A stretch of 64,000 nt of DNA from Acidovorax sp. YS12 (lineage in GTDB: Bacteria > Pseudomonadota > Gammaproteobacteria > Burkholderiales > Burkholderiaceae_C). The stretch is from assembly GCA_021496925.1 (NCBI GenBank), contig CP053915.1:4838501-4902500 (forward strand). Direction: 5' to 3'. Below, piece by piece: positions 8,323 to 15,050 of this stretch. A model generated the notes under the pieces. That model searched no databases. It was given only the letters and a program-made list of their open reading frames with translations, and was not told the DNA's origin. Made by a program: the position numbers and the translations under genes. The first letter of the stretch is position 1. Each line of letters begins with the position of its first letter.

Positions 8323-8530
8323 GTCAAGCGTTGGTATGGGCAGGCTGATTCGCATGGGCGAGGTCAGGCGCGGCCCGTGCGGGTCTGGTAGGGGGCGAAA
8401 ACGGCGGCAAGCTCCTTCGCAAGAGGGCGCTTTTCGAGGGGGCGGGTGGGTGCCCCGGTCGCGCAAGGAGGGGACATGAAGACAGCATCGGCTTCGCTGT
8501 TTGCGCTATTGCTGCGTTGTTTTTGCAGTG

Positions 8531-9517
8531 TCACCCCGCCTCGATCCGCACCAGCCACCCGCCCCGGTACATATGCACCGCCACGGGCAGCGTGTCGGCG
8601 ATGATGGCCAGCGCCCGGCCGGTGTCGTCGAGCGGGTAGCTGCCGTGCACGCGCAGCCGCGCCGCCTCGGGGGCGATGCGCAGCAGCCCGTGCCGGTAGG
8701 GGCGCAGCGCGGCCACCACCTCGCCCAGCGGGCGGTCGTTGACGACGAACAGGCCCTGTTGCCATGCCGTGGCGGTGGGCGCCGCCTCGGGGGCGGGGGT
8801 GGTGCTGGTGGGCGTCATCCAGGCGGCCTGGCCGGGGGCGAGCCATTGGCGTGCGGCGGGCGCGCCGGCCGGGACCAGCTCCACGCTGCCTTGCAGCGCC
8901 ACGGCCAGGCTGCGTTCGCTTTCCTGGCGCAGCAAAAAGCGCGTGGCGGCCGCGCCGGCCTGCACGCGGACGCTGCCGTCCCGGCACCGGGCGGCGAAGG
9001 GCCGCAGCGCGTCCGGCTGCACGCTGGCGATGCATTCGCCCCCGCGCAGGCGCACGGCGCGTTCGCTGCCGGTGTCGGCCACGTCCACGGCGGAGCGGGC
9101 GTTGAGCAGCAGCGTGCTGCCGTCGGCCAGCGCGAAGCGGCGGCGCTCGCCGGTGCCGGTGCGCAGGTCGGCCAGCGCGTCTTGCAGCGGCGTGAAGCGC
9201 TGGGCCAGCAGGCCCGTGCCCAGGCCCACGCCGCCCAGCGCCAGCGCGCCGCGCAGCATGCGGCGGCGGCGCTGGGCGTGCGTGGCGGCGTCGGCCAGCG
9301 CCTGGGCGATGGTGTCGGCCTGCCCCGGCACGCGCTGGTTGAGGGCGCGCGCGGCGGCGAAGGCGCCGTCCACCGGACCGGCCAGGCGCTGCCAGGCGGC
9401 GCTGCGGGCGGGGTCGCCGTGCAGCCATTCGGTGAAGGCGGTCTGGTCGGCGGCGGTGGCCTCGCCCGAGCGCAGCAGCACCAGCCAGCCGATGGCGTCG
9501 TCGGTGGGCGTGCTCAT
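8531..9517 (-). CDS. FecR-type anti-sigma regulator
   Basis: This 328-residue inner-membrane regulator should receive the siderophore signal from the STN domain of the TonB receptor and control the FecI-type sigma factor. The N-terminal cytoplasmic domain carries the FecR motif WLVLLRSGEATAADQTAFTEWL and AWQRLAGP. A hydrophobic membrane segment lies near residues 88-105 (GALALGGVGLGTGLLA). The periplasmic FecR domain follows (LADLRTGTGERRRFALADGS, LLNARSAVDV), and the C-terminus ends in an STN-like piece (FVVNDRPLGEVVAALRPY). It overlaps the sigma gene by four bases (ATGA), so the two are translationally coupled. Confidence 0.92.
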   Translation of the reverse strand: MSTPTDDAIGWLVLLRSGEATAADQTAFTEWLHGDPARSAAWQRLAGPVDGAFAAARALNQRVPGQADTIAQALADAATHAQRRRRMLRGALALGGVGLGTGLLAQRFTPLQDALADLRTGTGERRRFALADGSTLLLNARSAVDVADTGSERAVRLRGGECIASVQPDALRPFAARCRDGSVRVQAGAAATRFLLRQESERSLAVALQGSVELVPAGAPAARQWLAPGQAAWMTPTSTTPAPEAAPTATAWQQGLFVVNDRPLGEVVAALRPYRHGLLRIAPEAARLRVHGSYPLDDTGRALAIIADTLPVAVHMYRGGWLVRIEAG

Positions 9518-10029
9518 GCCGGTTCCGCCAGGGCCTGGGCGCAGGCCTGCCAGCCCTGCACCATGTATTTGCGCACCATGCTGGCCGACACGCCCAGGCG
9601 CGTGGCGATGTCGGCGTAGGTGCGTTCGTCGAGCTGGCTCATGAGGAAGGCGCGGCGCGCCTTGTCGGGCAGGCCGTCGAGCGCGCGGGCGATGCCTTCC
9701 AGCGATTCGAGCAGCAGCGCGCGTTCCTCGGGCGAGGGCGCGAGCGCCTCGGGCAGGTGGGCGATGGCGTCGAGGTAGGCGCGCTCCAGGTCGCGGCGGC
9801 GCCAGAAGTCGAACAGCACGCGCTTGGCGAGGGTGGCGACGAAGGCGCGCGGCGTGCCCACCGCCGCCAGGTCGGGCTGGGCGACCACGCGCACGAAGGT
9901 CTCGGAGGCGAGGTCCTCGGCATCGGCGCGGTTGCGCAGGCGCTGGTGCAGCCGGCCCAGCAGCCAGGGCTGGTGCTCGGCGAAGAAGGCGGCGGCCAGC
10001 GGGCGCTGGGCGGGCGGCAGGGGCGGCAT
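9514..10029 (-). CDS. FecI-type ECF RNA polymerase sigma factor
   Basis: This 171-residue iron-starvation ECF sigma factor should direct transcription of the adjacent TonB receptor gene. Sigma region 2 is visible in FAEHQPWLLGRLHQRLRNRA and DAEDLASETFVRVV (about residues 18-52). Region 4 is visible in LPDKARRAFLMSQLDERTYA and RLGVSASMVRKYMVQGWQAC (about 122-163). It is the first gene of a fecI-fecR pair, and a Fur-like box lies 18 bases upstream of the ATG at 10029, which fits iron repression. The receptor gene follows fecR only after an intervening HigBA pair. Confidence 0.92.
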   Translation of the reverse strand: MPPLPPAQRPLAAAFFAEHQPWLLGRLHQRLRNRADAEDLASETFVRVVAQPDLAAVGTPRAFVATLAKRVLFDFWRRRDLERAYLDAIAHLPEALAPSPEERALLLESLEGIARALDGLPDKARRAFLMSQLDERTYADIATRLGVSASMVRKYMVQGWQACAQALAEPA

Positions 10030-10046
10030 GGGGGTGGGCTATTTCG

Positions 10047-10061
10047 TGAGAATCATTCGCA
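10047..10061 (-). promoter_or_regulatory. Candidate Fur box upstream of fecI-type gene
   Basis: On the plus strand the site reads TGAGAATCATTCGCA, matching 12 of 15 positions of the inverted Fur consensus TGATAATCATTATCA. It lies 18 bases upstream of the sigma-factor start. Iron repression of an ECF iron-starvation sigma gene is the established pattern. Confidence 0.6.
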
Positions 10062-10112
10062 TTTTATGGAGGAGCCTTCCGCCCGGCCCTTCGTAAGGCC
10101 TCAATGCTCCTG

Positions 10113-10160
10113 GTTTGATAGCTGCTTGCGCTTTCTGGGTAAGGGCTGGAGGCCGATTGG
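10113..10160 (+). repeat. Dispersed intergenic repeat, clear copy
   Basis: The sequence tttgatagctgcttgcgctt then tctgggtaagggctggaggc matches the family consensus with small changes in the arms. It lies in the 215-base divergent gap between the sigma-factor gene and the PepSY-type gene, which otherwise holds the Fur-like box and an A/T-rich stretch (10170-10240) that should contain the PepSY-operon promoter. Confidence 0.7.
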
Positions 10161-10244
10161 AGGGGATCACGGGTAAAGTCTTTGTAAATGCGACTTACTT
10201 TTATTTGGTGTGCCTAAAATCGCTGTTCCGCTTTTTTCTCTCCG

Positions 10245-10883
10245 ATGACATCCACCCCCCCGAACCCGCGGCGCCGCGCCTACTGGCTCAAGATGCTGCA
10301 CGAATGGCACTGGGTCAGCTCCGCGCTGTGCCTGGTGGGCATGCTGCTGTTCGCCATCACCGGCATCACGCTCAACCATGCGGGGCAGATCGAGGCCAGG
10401 CCCCGTGTGGTGCGCGGCGTGGCCGCCGTGCCCGAGGCGCTGCGCGCCGAACTCGCCGCCGCGCAGGCGCGCCAGGGCACGCGGCCCGGTGCCGTGCCCG
10501 CGCCGCTGGCCGACTGGGCGCGCGCCCAGTGGGGGCTGGAGGCGGCGGGGCGCGAGGCCGAGTGGTCGGCCGAGGAGGTCTACGTCTCCCTGCCGCGGCC
10601 CGGCGGCGATGCCTGGCTGCGCGTGGCGCTGGCCGACGGCGAGGCCGAGTACGAAGCCACCGACCGGGGCTGGATCGCCTACTTCAACGACCTGCACAAG
10701 GGCCGCAACACCGGCGCCGCCTGGAGCTGGTTCATCGACCTCTTCGCCGCCGCTTGCCTGGTGTTCACCGCCACCGGGCTGTTCATCCTGCAGATGCACG
10801 CCGGCAACCGCCCCTTCACCTGGCCGGTGGCCGGCCTGGGGCTGCTCGTGCCGGTGCTGCTGGCGCTCCTGTTGATCCACTGA
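10245..10883 (+). CDS. PepSY-associated transmembrane protein
   Basis: This 212-residue inner-membrane protein has an N-terminal transmembrane helix with the family pattern LHEWHWVSSALCLVGMLLFA and ITLNHAG. A periplasmic PepSY-like region follows (about residues 45-150, with YVSLPRPGGDAWLRVAL), then YFNDLHKGRNTGAAWSWFID and two more helices near the C-terminus. Histidines in WHW, NHAG and DLHKG resemble those of PepSY-TM proteins linked to ferric-siderophore reduction. It is the first gene of a five-gene operon with DUF2271, DUF4198, ApbE and a flavoreductase, so a role in passing electrons across the membrane is likely but inferred. Confidence 0.85.
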   Translation: MTSTPPNPRRRAYWLKMLHEWHWVSSALCLVGMLLFAITGITLNHAGQIEARPRVVRGVAAVPEALRAELAAAQARQGTRPGAVPAPLADWARAQWGLEAAGREAEWSAEEVYVSLPRPGGDAWLRVALADGEAEYEATDRGWIAYFNDLHKGRNTGAAWSWFIDLFAAACLVFTATGLFILQMHAGNRPFTWPVAGLGLLVPVLLALLLIH

Positions 10884-10896
10884 AAGCTGACTGCCT

Positions 10897-11436
10897 ATGA
10901 AAACCTCTCTGCCATTGCGCTACACGGCCGCCCTGGGCACCGCGGTAGGTGCCTCCGTGGGGGCGCTCCCGGCGTTTGCCGCCGGCCTGGGCGTGGGCGT
11001 GGAAATTCCGCGCCTCGACGTGGCCGAATACCACTGCCCCTACGTGGCCGTGTGGATCGAGCGGCCCGACGCCAGCGTCGCCGCCACGCTGGCCGTGTGG
11101 TACGACGTGAAGATGAAGAACGCCGAGGGCACCAAGTGGCTCAAGGACATGCGCCAGTGGTGGCGCCGCGCCGGCCGCGACCTGGCCGTGCCCATCGACG
11201 GCGTGACGGGCCCCACGCGCCCCGCGGGCAAGCACCAGCTCGGCTTCACCGAAGGCACCAATCCGCTGCCCAAGCTGCCGCCGGGGGACTACAAGCTGGT
11301 GGTCGAGGCCGTGCGCGAAGTCGGCGGCCGCGAGGTGGTCAGCGTGCCCTTGCGCTGGCCCGCGTCCCAGGCCGAGACGCTGCGCGCCAAGGGCAGCAGC
11401 GAGCTGGGCGAGATCGCCGTCGAGCTCAAGCCTTGA
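10897..11436 (+). CDS. DUF2271 exported protein, probable ApbE flavinylation target
   Basis: This 179-residue protein has a signal peptide (about residues 1-28, ending ALPAFAAG) and a DUF2271 domain (AVWIERPDAS, TLAVWYDVKMKNAEGTKWLK, WWRRAG). Residues 101-107 read DGVTGPT, followed by RPAGKHQLGF. This is close to the ApbE target consensus D-x-x-(S/T)-G-A-T, with Pro in place of Ala, and Thr107 would carry FMN. An apbE gene lies in the same operon, which supports the idea. I infer that it is a periplasmic flavin electron carrier; the residue change leaves real doubt about modification. It starts 13 bases after the PepSY gene. Confidence 0.85.
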   Translation: MKTSLPLRYTAALGTAVGASVGALPAFAAGLGVGVEIPRLDVAEYHCPYVAVWIERPDASVAATLAVWYDVKMKNAEGTKWLKDMRQWWRRAGRDLAVPIDGVTGPTRPAGKHQLGFTEGTNPLPKLPPGDYKLVVEAVREVGGREVVSVPLRWPASQAETLRAKGSSELGEIAVELKP

Positions 11437-11480
11437 GGCTATCCATCAAGCCTTTCACGTCTCTTGCCAAAGGATTTCCC

Positions 11481-12299
11481 ATGCACTCCAAGCCCCGCTT
11501 TCCTGGCCGCATCGCGGCCTGCCTCGTTGCCCTGTGCGGCGCGTTCACGTCGGCGCAGGCGCACAACGTCTGGCTGCTGCCGTCGTCCACCGTGCTCTCC
11601 AAGGCCGAATGGATCACCGTGGACGCGGCCGTGTCCAACGACCTGTTCTTCTTCAACCACGTTCCGCTGAACCTCGACGGCCTCGCCGTGACGGCGCCCG
11701 ATGGCGCGTCCGTGGCGCCGCAGAACGTGCACAAGGGCAAGCTGCGCAGCGTGTTCGACCTGGAGCTGCAGCAGGCCGGCACCTACCGCCTCGCCGTGCT
11801 CAGCAATGGCCTTTTCGCCAGCTACAAGGACAAGGCCACGGGCCAGCCCCGCCGCTGGCGCGGCACGCCCGAGAAGTTCGCCGCCGAGGTGCCGGCCGAC
11901 GCGGTGGACCTGGCCGTCACCCAGGCCGTCGGCCGGGTCGAGACCTTCGTCACCGTGGGCAAGCCCAGCGCCGTCGCGCCCGCGCGTCAGGGCCTGGAGC
12001 TGGTGCCCGTGACCCACCCCAACGACCTGGCCAAGGGGGAGAAGGCCACCTTCGCCTTCCACCTGGACGGCAAGCCCGTGCCGGACCTCGAAGTGGTGCT
12101 GGTGCCGGGCGGCACGCGCTACCGCGATGCCGTGGGCGCGATCAAGGCCACGACCGATGCCAGCGGCCGTTTCAGCGTCACCTGGCCGCAGGCCGGCATG
12201 TACTGGATCGATGCCGACGTGAAGGACCAGAAGACCTCGCTGCCCCAGGCCAAGGAGCGCCGCCTGTCCTACGTGGGCACGGTGGAGGTGCTGCCCTGA
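11481..12299 (+). CDS. DUF4198 periplasmic protein
   Basis: This 272-residue exported protein begins with a signal peptide (CLVALCGAFTSAQAHNVWLL). The HNVWLLPSSTVL start of the mature chain is characteristic of DUF4198. A C-terminal CNA-B/transthyretin-like beta region is suggested by KATTDASGRFSVTWPQAGMY. The mature N-terminal histidine (Ala-His cleavage) could bind metal, as in other exported proteins with His at position 1, but this is only an inference. ATG 11481 was chosen over longer in-frame extensions because it gives the signal peptide and follows an AAAGGA site. DUF4198 genes often accompany TonB receptors and PepSY proteins, and this one sits in such an operon. Confidence 0.88.
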   Translation: MHSKPRFPGRIAACLVALCGAFTSAQAHNVWLLPSSTVLSKAEWITVDAAVSNDLFFFNHVPLNLDGLAVTAPDGASVAPQNVHKGKLRSVFDLELQQAGTYRLAVLSNGLFASYKDKATGQPRRWRGTPEKFAAEVPADAVDLAVTQAVGRVETFVTVGKPSAVAPARQGLELVPVTHPNDLAKGEKATFAFHLDGKPVPDLEVVLVPGGTRYRDAVGAIKATTDASGRFSVTWPQAGMYWIDADVKDQKTSLPQAKERRLSYVGTVEVLP

Positions 12300-12334
12300 G
12301 CTTCGCCGCCGCCACCCCCGCCGCGCCGCCGCGC

Positions 12335-13375
12335 GTGCGCTTCGCGGCCGACGTGCTGCGCGGCGCATGGGCCGGCGCCAGCGGGGCGGCCCAGGGCGCG
12401 GCGGCCGTGCCGCGCCATGCCGACCCGGCCCGGCTGCAAACGCTCGCCGGGCAGGCCATGGGCACGCGCTGGTCGGTGCGCCTGGACAACCCGGGCTTCG
12501 TGCCGCTCGTGCCCGTGCGCGCGGCCGTGGAGGCGGCGCTGGCGCTCGTGGTGCGGCAGATGAGCCCGTGGGAGGCGGATTCCGACCTCTCGCGCTTCAA
12601 CCGCGCGCCGGCCGGGAGCTGGCACGCGCTGCCCGCCGAATTCTTCACCGTGCTGCACAGCGCCTTCGCCTGGGCCCAGGCCAGCGGCGGCGCGTGGGAC
12701 CCGACCGTGGGCCCGCTGGTGGACCTGTGGGGCTTCGGCCCCCGGCCCGATCCGCTGGCGCCGCACCGGGCCGCCGTGCCCGGCGCGGCGGCGCTGGCGG
12801 CGGCGCGTGCGCGCGTCGGCTTCGGGCGCATCGCGCTGGACGCGCCGGCGCGCCGCGCCCTGCAGCCCGGCGGCGCGCACCTGGACCTGTGCGGCATCGC
12901 CAAGGGCTATGCGGTGGACCTGGCGGCGCAGGCGCTCGCCGGCCTGGGCTTCACCGACTTCCTGGTGGAAGTGGGCGGCGAACTGCGCGCGCGCGGCGTG
13001 CGCCCCGGCGGCCAGCCCTGGCGCGTGGCGGTGGACGCCGTGGCGGGCCTGCCCGCGCGCGTGCTGGCGCTGCGCGAACAGGCCGTGGCGACCTCGGGCG
13101 ACCACTGGCACGCCTTCGAGCACGGCGGGCGCCGCTATTCGCACACCATCGACCCGCGCAGCGGCGAGCCGGTGCGCCATGCGCTGGCCAGCGTCACCGT
13201 GCTGCATGCCGAATGCATGCAGGCCGACGCGCTGGCCACGCTGCTCACGGTGCTCGGGCCGCGGCAGGGCCTGGACTTCGCGCAGGCCCATGGCGTGGCC
13301 GCGCAGTGGTGCGAGCGCACCGGGGCGGGCACGGTGTTTCGCGCCACGTCGTTCTTTCCGGCGGACGGCGCATGA
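12335..13375 (+). CDS. apbE: FAD:protein FMN transferase (ApbE family)
   Basis: ApbE proteins transfer FMN from FAD to a Ser/Thr of target proteins using Mg2+. The family marks are present: AGQAMGTRWSVRL near the N-terminus, PWEADSDLSRFN, VGPLVDLWGFGP, LDLCGIAKGYAVDLAAQ (about residues 182-198), and RRYSHTIDPRSGEPV. The start is uncertain: GTG 12335 is chosen, but CTG 12296 or ATG 12458 are alternatives. None yields a clear signal peptide, which is odd for an enzyme usually acting in the periplasm. It follows DUF4198 almost without a gap and overlaps the next gene by ATGA. Its likely substrate is the DUF2271 protein. Confidence 0.9.
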   Translation: MRFAADVLRGAWAGASGAAQGAAAVPRHADPARLQTLAGQAMGTRWSVRLDNPGFVPLVPVRAAVEAALALVVRQMSPWEADSDLSRFNRAPAGSWHALPAEFFTVLHSAFAWAQASGGAWDPTVGPLVDLWGFGPRPDPLAPHRAAVPGAAALAAARARVGFGRIALDAPARRALQPGGAHLDLCGIAKGYAVDLAAQALAGLGFTDFLVEVGGELRARGVRPGGQPWRVAVDAVAGLPARVLALREQAVATSGDHWHAFEHGGRRYSHTIDPRSGEPVRHALASVTVLHAECMQADALATLLTVLGPRQGLDFAQAHGVAAQWCERTGAGTVFRATSFFPADGA

Positions 13376-14751
13376 GCGCCCTGGCCCCGCAGGCGCGCTG
13401 GCTGCTCGCCGCGCTGTGCGTGCTGCTCTACGCCGCGCTGTGCCTGGGCCTGTGGCGGCGCGCGCGGCGCCGTGCGCGCGCCGCCCGGGCCGAGGCCGCG
13501 GCCCTGGCCGCCGCGCCCGCGGGCAGCCAGCCGGTGCTGGTGGCCTACGCCAGCCAGACCGGCCAGGCCGAGGCCATCGCGCACGAGACGGCGCGCCTGC
13601 TGCACACCGCCGGCGAGTCCGTGCACCTGTGCGCGCTCGGCGCCGTCGATGCCGCGCTGCTCGCGCGCACGCGCACCGCGCTGTTCGTGGCCAGCACCTA
13701 CGGCGAGGGCGACGCGCCCGACAACGCCGCCGCTTTCCAGCAGGGCTGCATGGCGCGGCCCCTGGCGCTGGCGCACCTGCGCTGCGGCGTGCTGGCGCTG
13801 GGCGACCGGCAGTACGCGCGCTTCTGCGGCTTCGGCCAGGCGCTGGCCGCGTGGCTCGCGGCCAGCGGCGCCGAGGCCCTGTTCGATGCCGTGGAGATGG
13901 ACAACGGCGCCCCCGAGGCGCTGCGCCGCTGGCAGCAGCACCTGGGCCAGGTGGCGCTGCTGGACGCCACGCCCGCGTGGCAGGCCCCGGCGTTCGCGCC
14001 CTGGCGGCTGGCCGAGCGCATCCACCTGAACCCCGGCAGCGCGGGCGGGGCGGTGTTCCACCTGGCGTTCGCGCCGCCGCCGGGCGTGGCGGCGGATTGG
14101 CAATCGGGCGACCTGGCCGAAGTGCGCGTGCCCGCCGACCCGGAGCGCCCGCGCGACTATTCCATCGCCTCCATCGCTGCCGATGGCTGCGTGCACCTGC
14201 TGGTGCGCGCGGCCGTGCGTGCCGATGGCCGCCCCGGCCTGGCTTCGCAGTGGCTGTGCCAGGGCCTGGCGCCGGGCGCCACGGTGGACATGCGGCTGCG
14301 CCCGCACGGCAACTTCCGCCTCGCGGGCAACGCGGGGCGGCCGCTCATCCTCATCGGCAACGGCACCGGCCTGGCGGGGCTGCGCGGCCACCTGCGCGCG
14401 CGCGCCGCGCAGGGGGCGGGGCCGAACTGGCTGGTGTTCGGCGAGCGCGCGGCGGCGCACGACTTCCTGCACCGCGAGGAACTGCTGCGCTGGCAGGCCG
14501 AGGGCGTGCTGGCGCGGCTCGATCTCGCGTTCTCGCGCGACCAGGCGCAGCGCATCTACGTCCAGCACCGGCTGGCCGCGCAGGCCGGGCTGCTGCGCGA
14601 CTGGGTGCTGGGGCAGGGCGCGGCCCTCTACGTCTGCGGCAGCCTGCAGGGCATGGCGCAGGGCGTGGACGAAGCGCTGCGCACGGTGCTCGGCGATGCC
14701 GTGGTGGACGCCATGGTGCGGGACGGGCGCCTGCGGCGCGACGTGTATTGA
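13372..14751 (+). CDS. Membrane-anchored flavodoxin/NADPH flavoreductase (CysJ-like)
   Basis: This 459-residue protein resembles sulfite reductase flavoprotein alpha and cytochrome P450 reductase but starts with a transmembrane helix (WLLAALCVLLYAALCLGLW). A flavodoxin domain follows (about residues 55-200: YASQTGQAEAIA, STYGEGDAPDNA, LGDRQYARFCGFG) and then an FNR-type domain with RDYSIAS for FAD, IGNGTGLAGLRGHL for NADPH, and the terminal YVCGSLQGMAQGVDEAL and DVY. It should carry NADPH electrons through FAD and FMN to a membrane partner, here most likely the PepSY protein. It overlaps apbE by four bases and is the last gene of the operon. Confidence 0.9.
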   Translation: MSALAPQARWLLAALCVLLYAALCLGLWRRARRRARAARAEAAALAAAPAGSQPVLVAYASQTGQAEAIAHETARLLHTAGESVHLCALGAVDAALLARTRTALFVASTYGEGDAPDNAAAFQQGCMARPLALAHLRCGVLALGDRQYARFCGFGQALAAWLAASGAEALFDAVEMDNGAPEALRRWQQHLGQVALLDATPAWQAPAFAPWRLAERIHLNPGSAGGAVFHLAFAPPPGVAADWQSGDLAEVRVPADPERPRDYSIASIAADGCVHLLVRAAVRADGRPGLASQWLCQGLAPGATVDMRLRPHGNFRLAGNAGRPLILIGNGTGLAGLRGHLRARAAQGAGPNWLVFGERAAAHDFLHREELLRWQAEGVLARLDLAFSRDQAQRIYVQHRLAAQAGLLRDWVLGQGAALYVCGSLQGMAQGVDEALRTVLGDAVVDAMVRDGRLRRDVY

Positions 14752-14786
14752 GCCTGGGCTGGCGCTGGGGTCTTTCAAGCCGAATC

Positions 14787-14829
14787 GGACTCCATCCCTT
14801 GCGTGGAAAGCGCAGGGTGCTATGAAAAA
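14787..14829 (-). repeat. Degenerate copy of dispersed intergenic repeat
   Basis: The sequence ggactccatcccttgcgtgg then aaagcgcagggtgctatgaa corresponds to the minus-oriented repeat with several substitutions. It lies just after the flavoreductase stop, in the 299-base gap before the second TonB receptor. That gap otherwise holds the Fur-like site and no gene I can support. Confidence 0.45.
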
Positions 14830-14931
14830 CAGAGTGATCTGACCGGCGCGGCAGCCTGCGGCCCGCAGGGCACGCGGCGGTTTTGTCGCATTTCTGAGAC
14901 GATGCGGGCACAAGATGGATACAAATCAAAC

Positions 14932-14950
14932 ACAAATCATTCTCGTTTGT
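14932..14950 (+). promoter_or_regulatory. Candidate Fur box upstream of second TonB receptor
   Basis: The 19-mer ACAAATCATTCTCGTTTGT holds the AATCATT core with partial Fur consensus on both sides, and its ends ACAAA/TTTGT are inverted repeats. It lies about 100 bases upstream of the receptor start. The match is weaker than the fecI site. Confidence 0.45.
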
Positions 14951-15050
14951 AATAATTTCTCTCTGATAGCCCCTGTGTGCAGAACAAAACACTCCAGAGC
15001 ATGACCGGGCCTTCGTCTTTCCCGTTCTTTCTTTTCTGGAGTCGTTTTCC

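Noticed and set aside
10186..10210. Possible Fur box before the PepSY gene (aatgcgacttacttttattt)
   Set aside because: It lacks the AATCATT core and only resembles one half of the consensus. Iron control of that operon is left open.
14855..14869. Palindrome CCTGCGG-c-CCGCAGG after the flavoreductase gene
   Set aside because: A one-base loop is not a plausible hairpin and no T-run follows.
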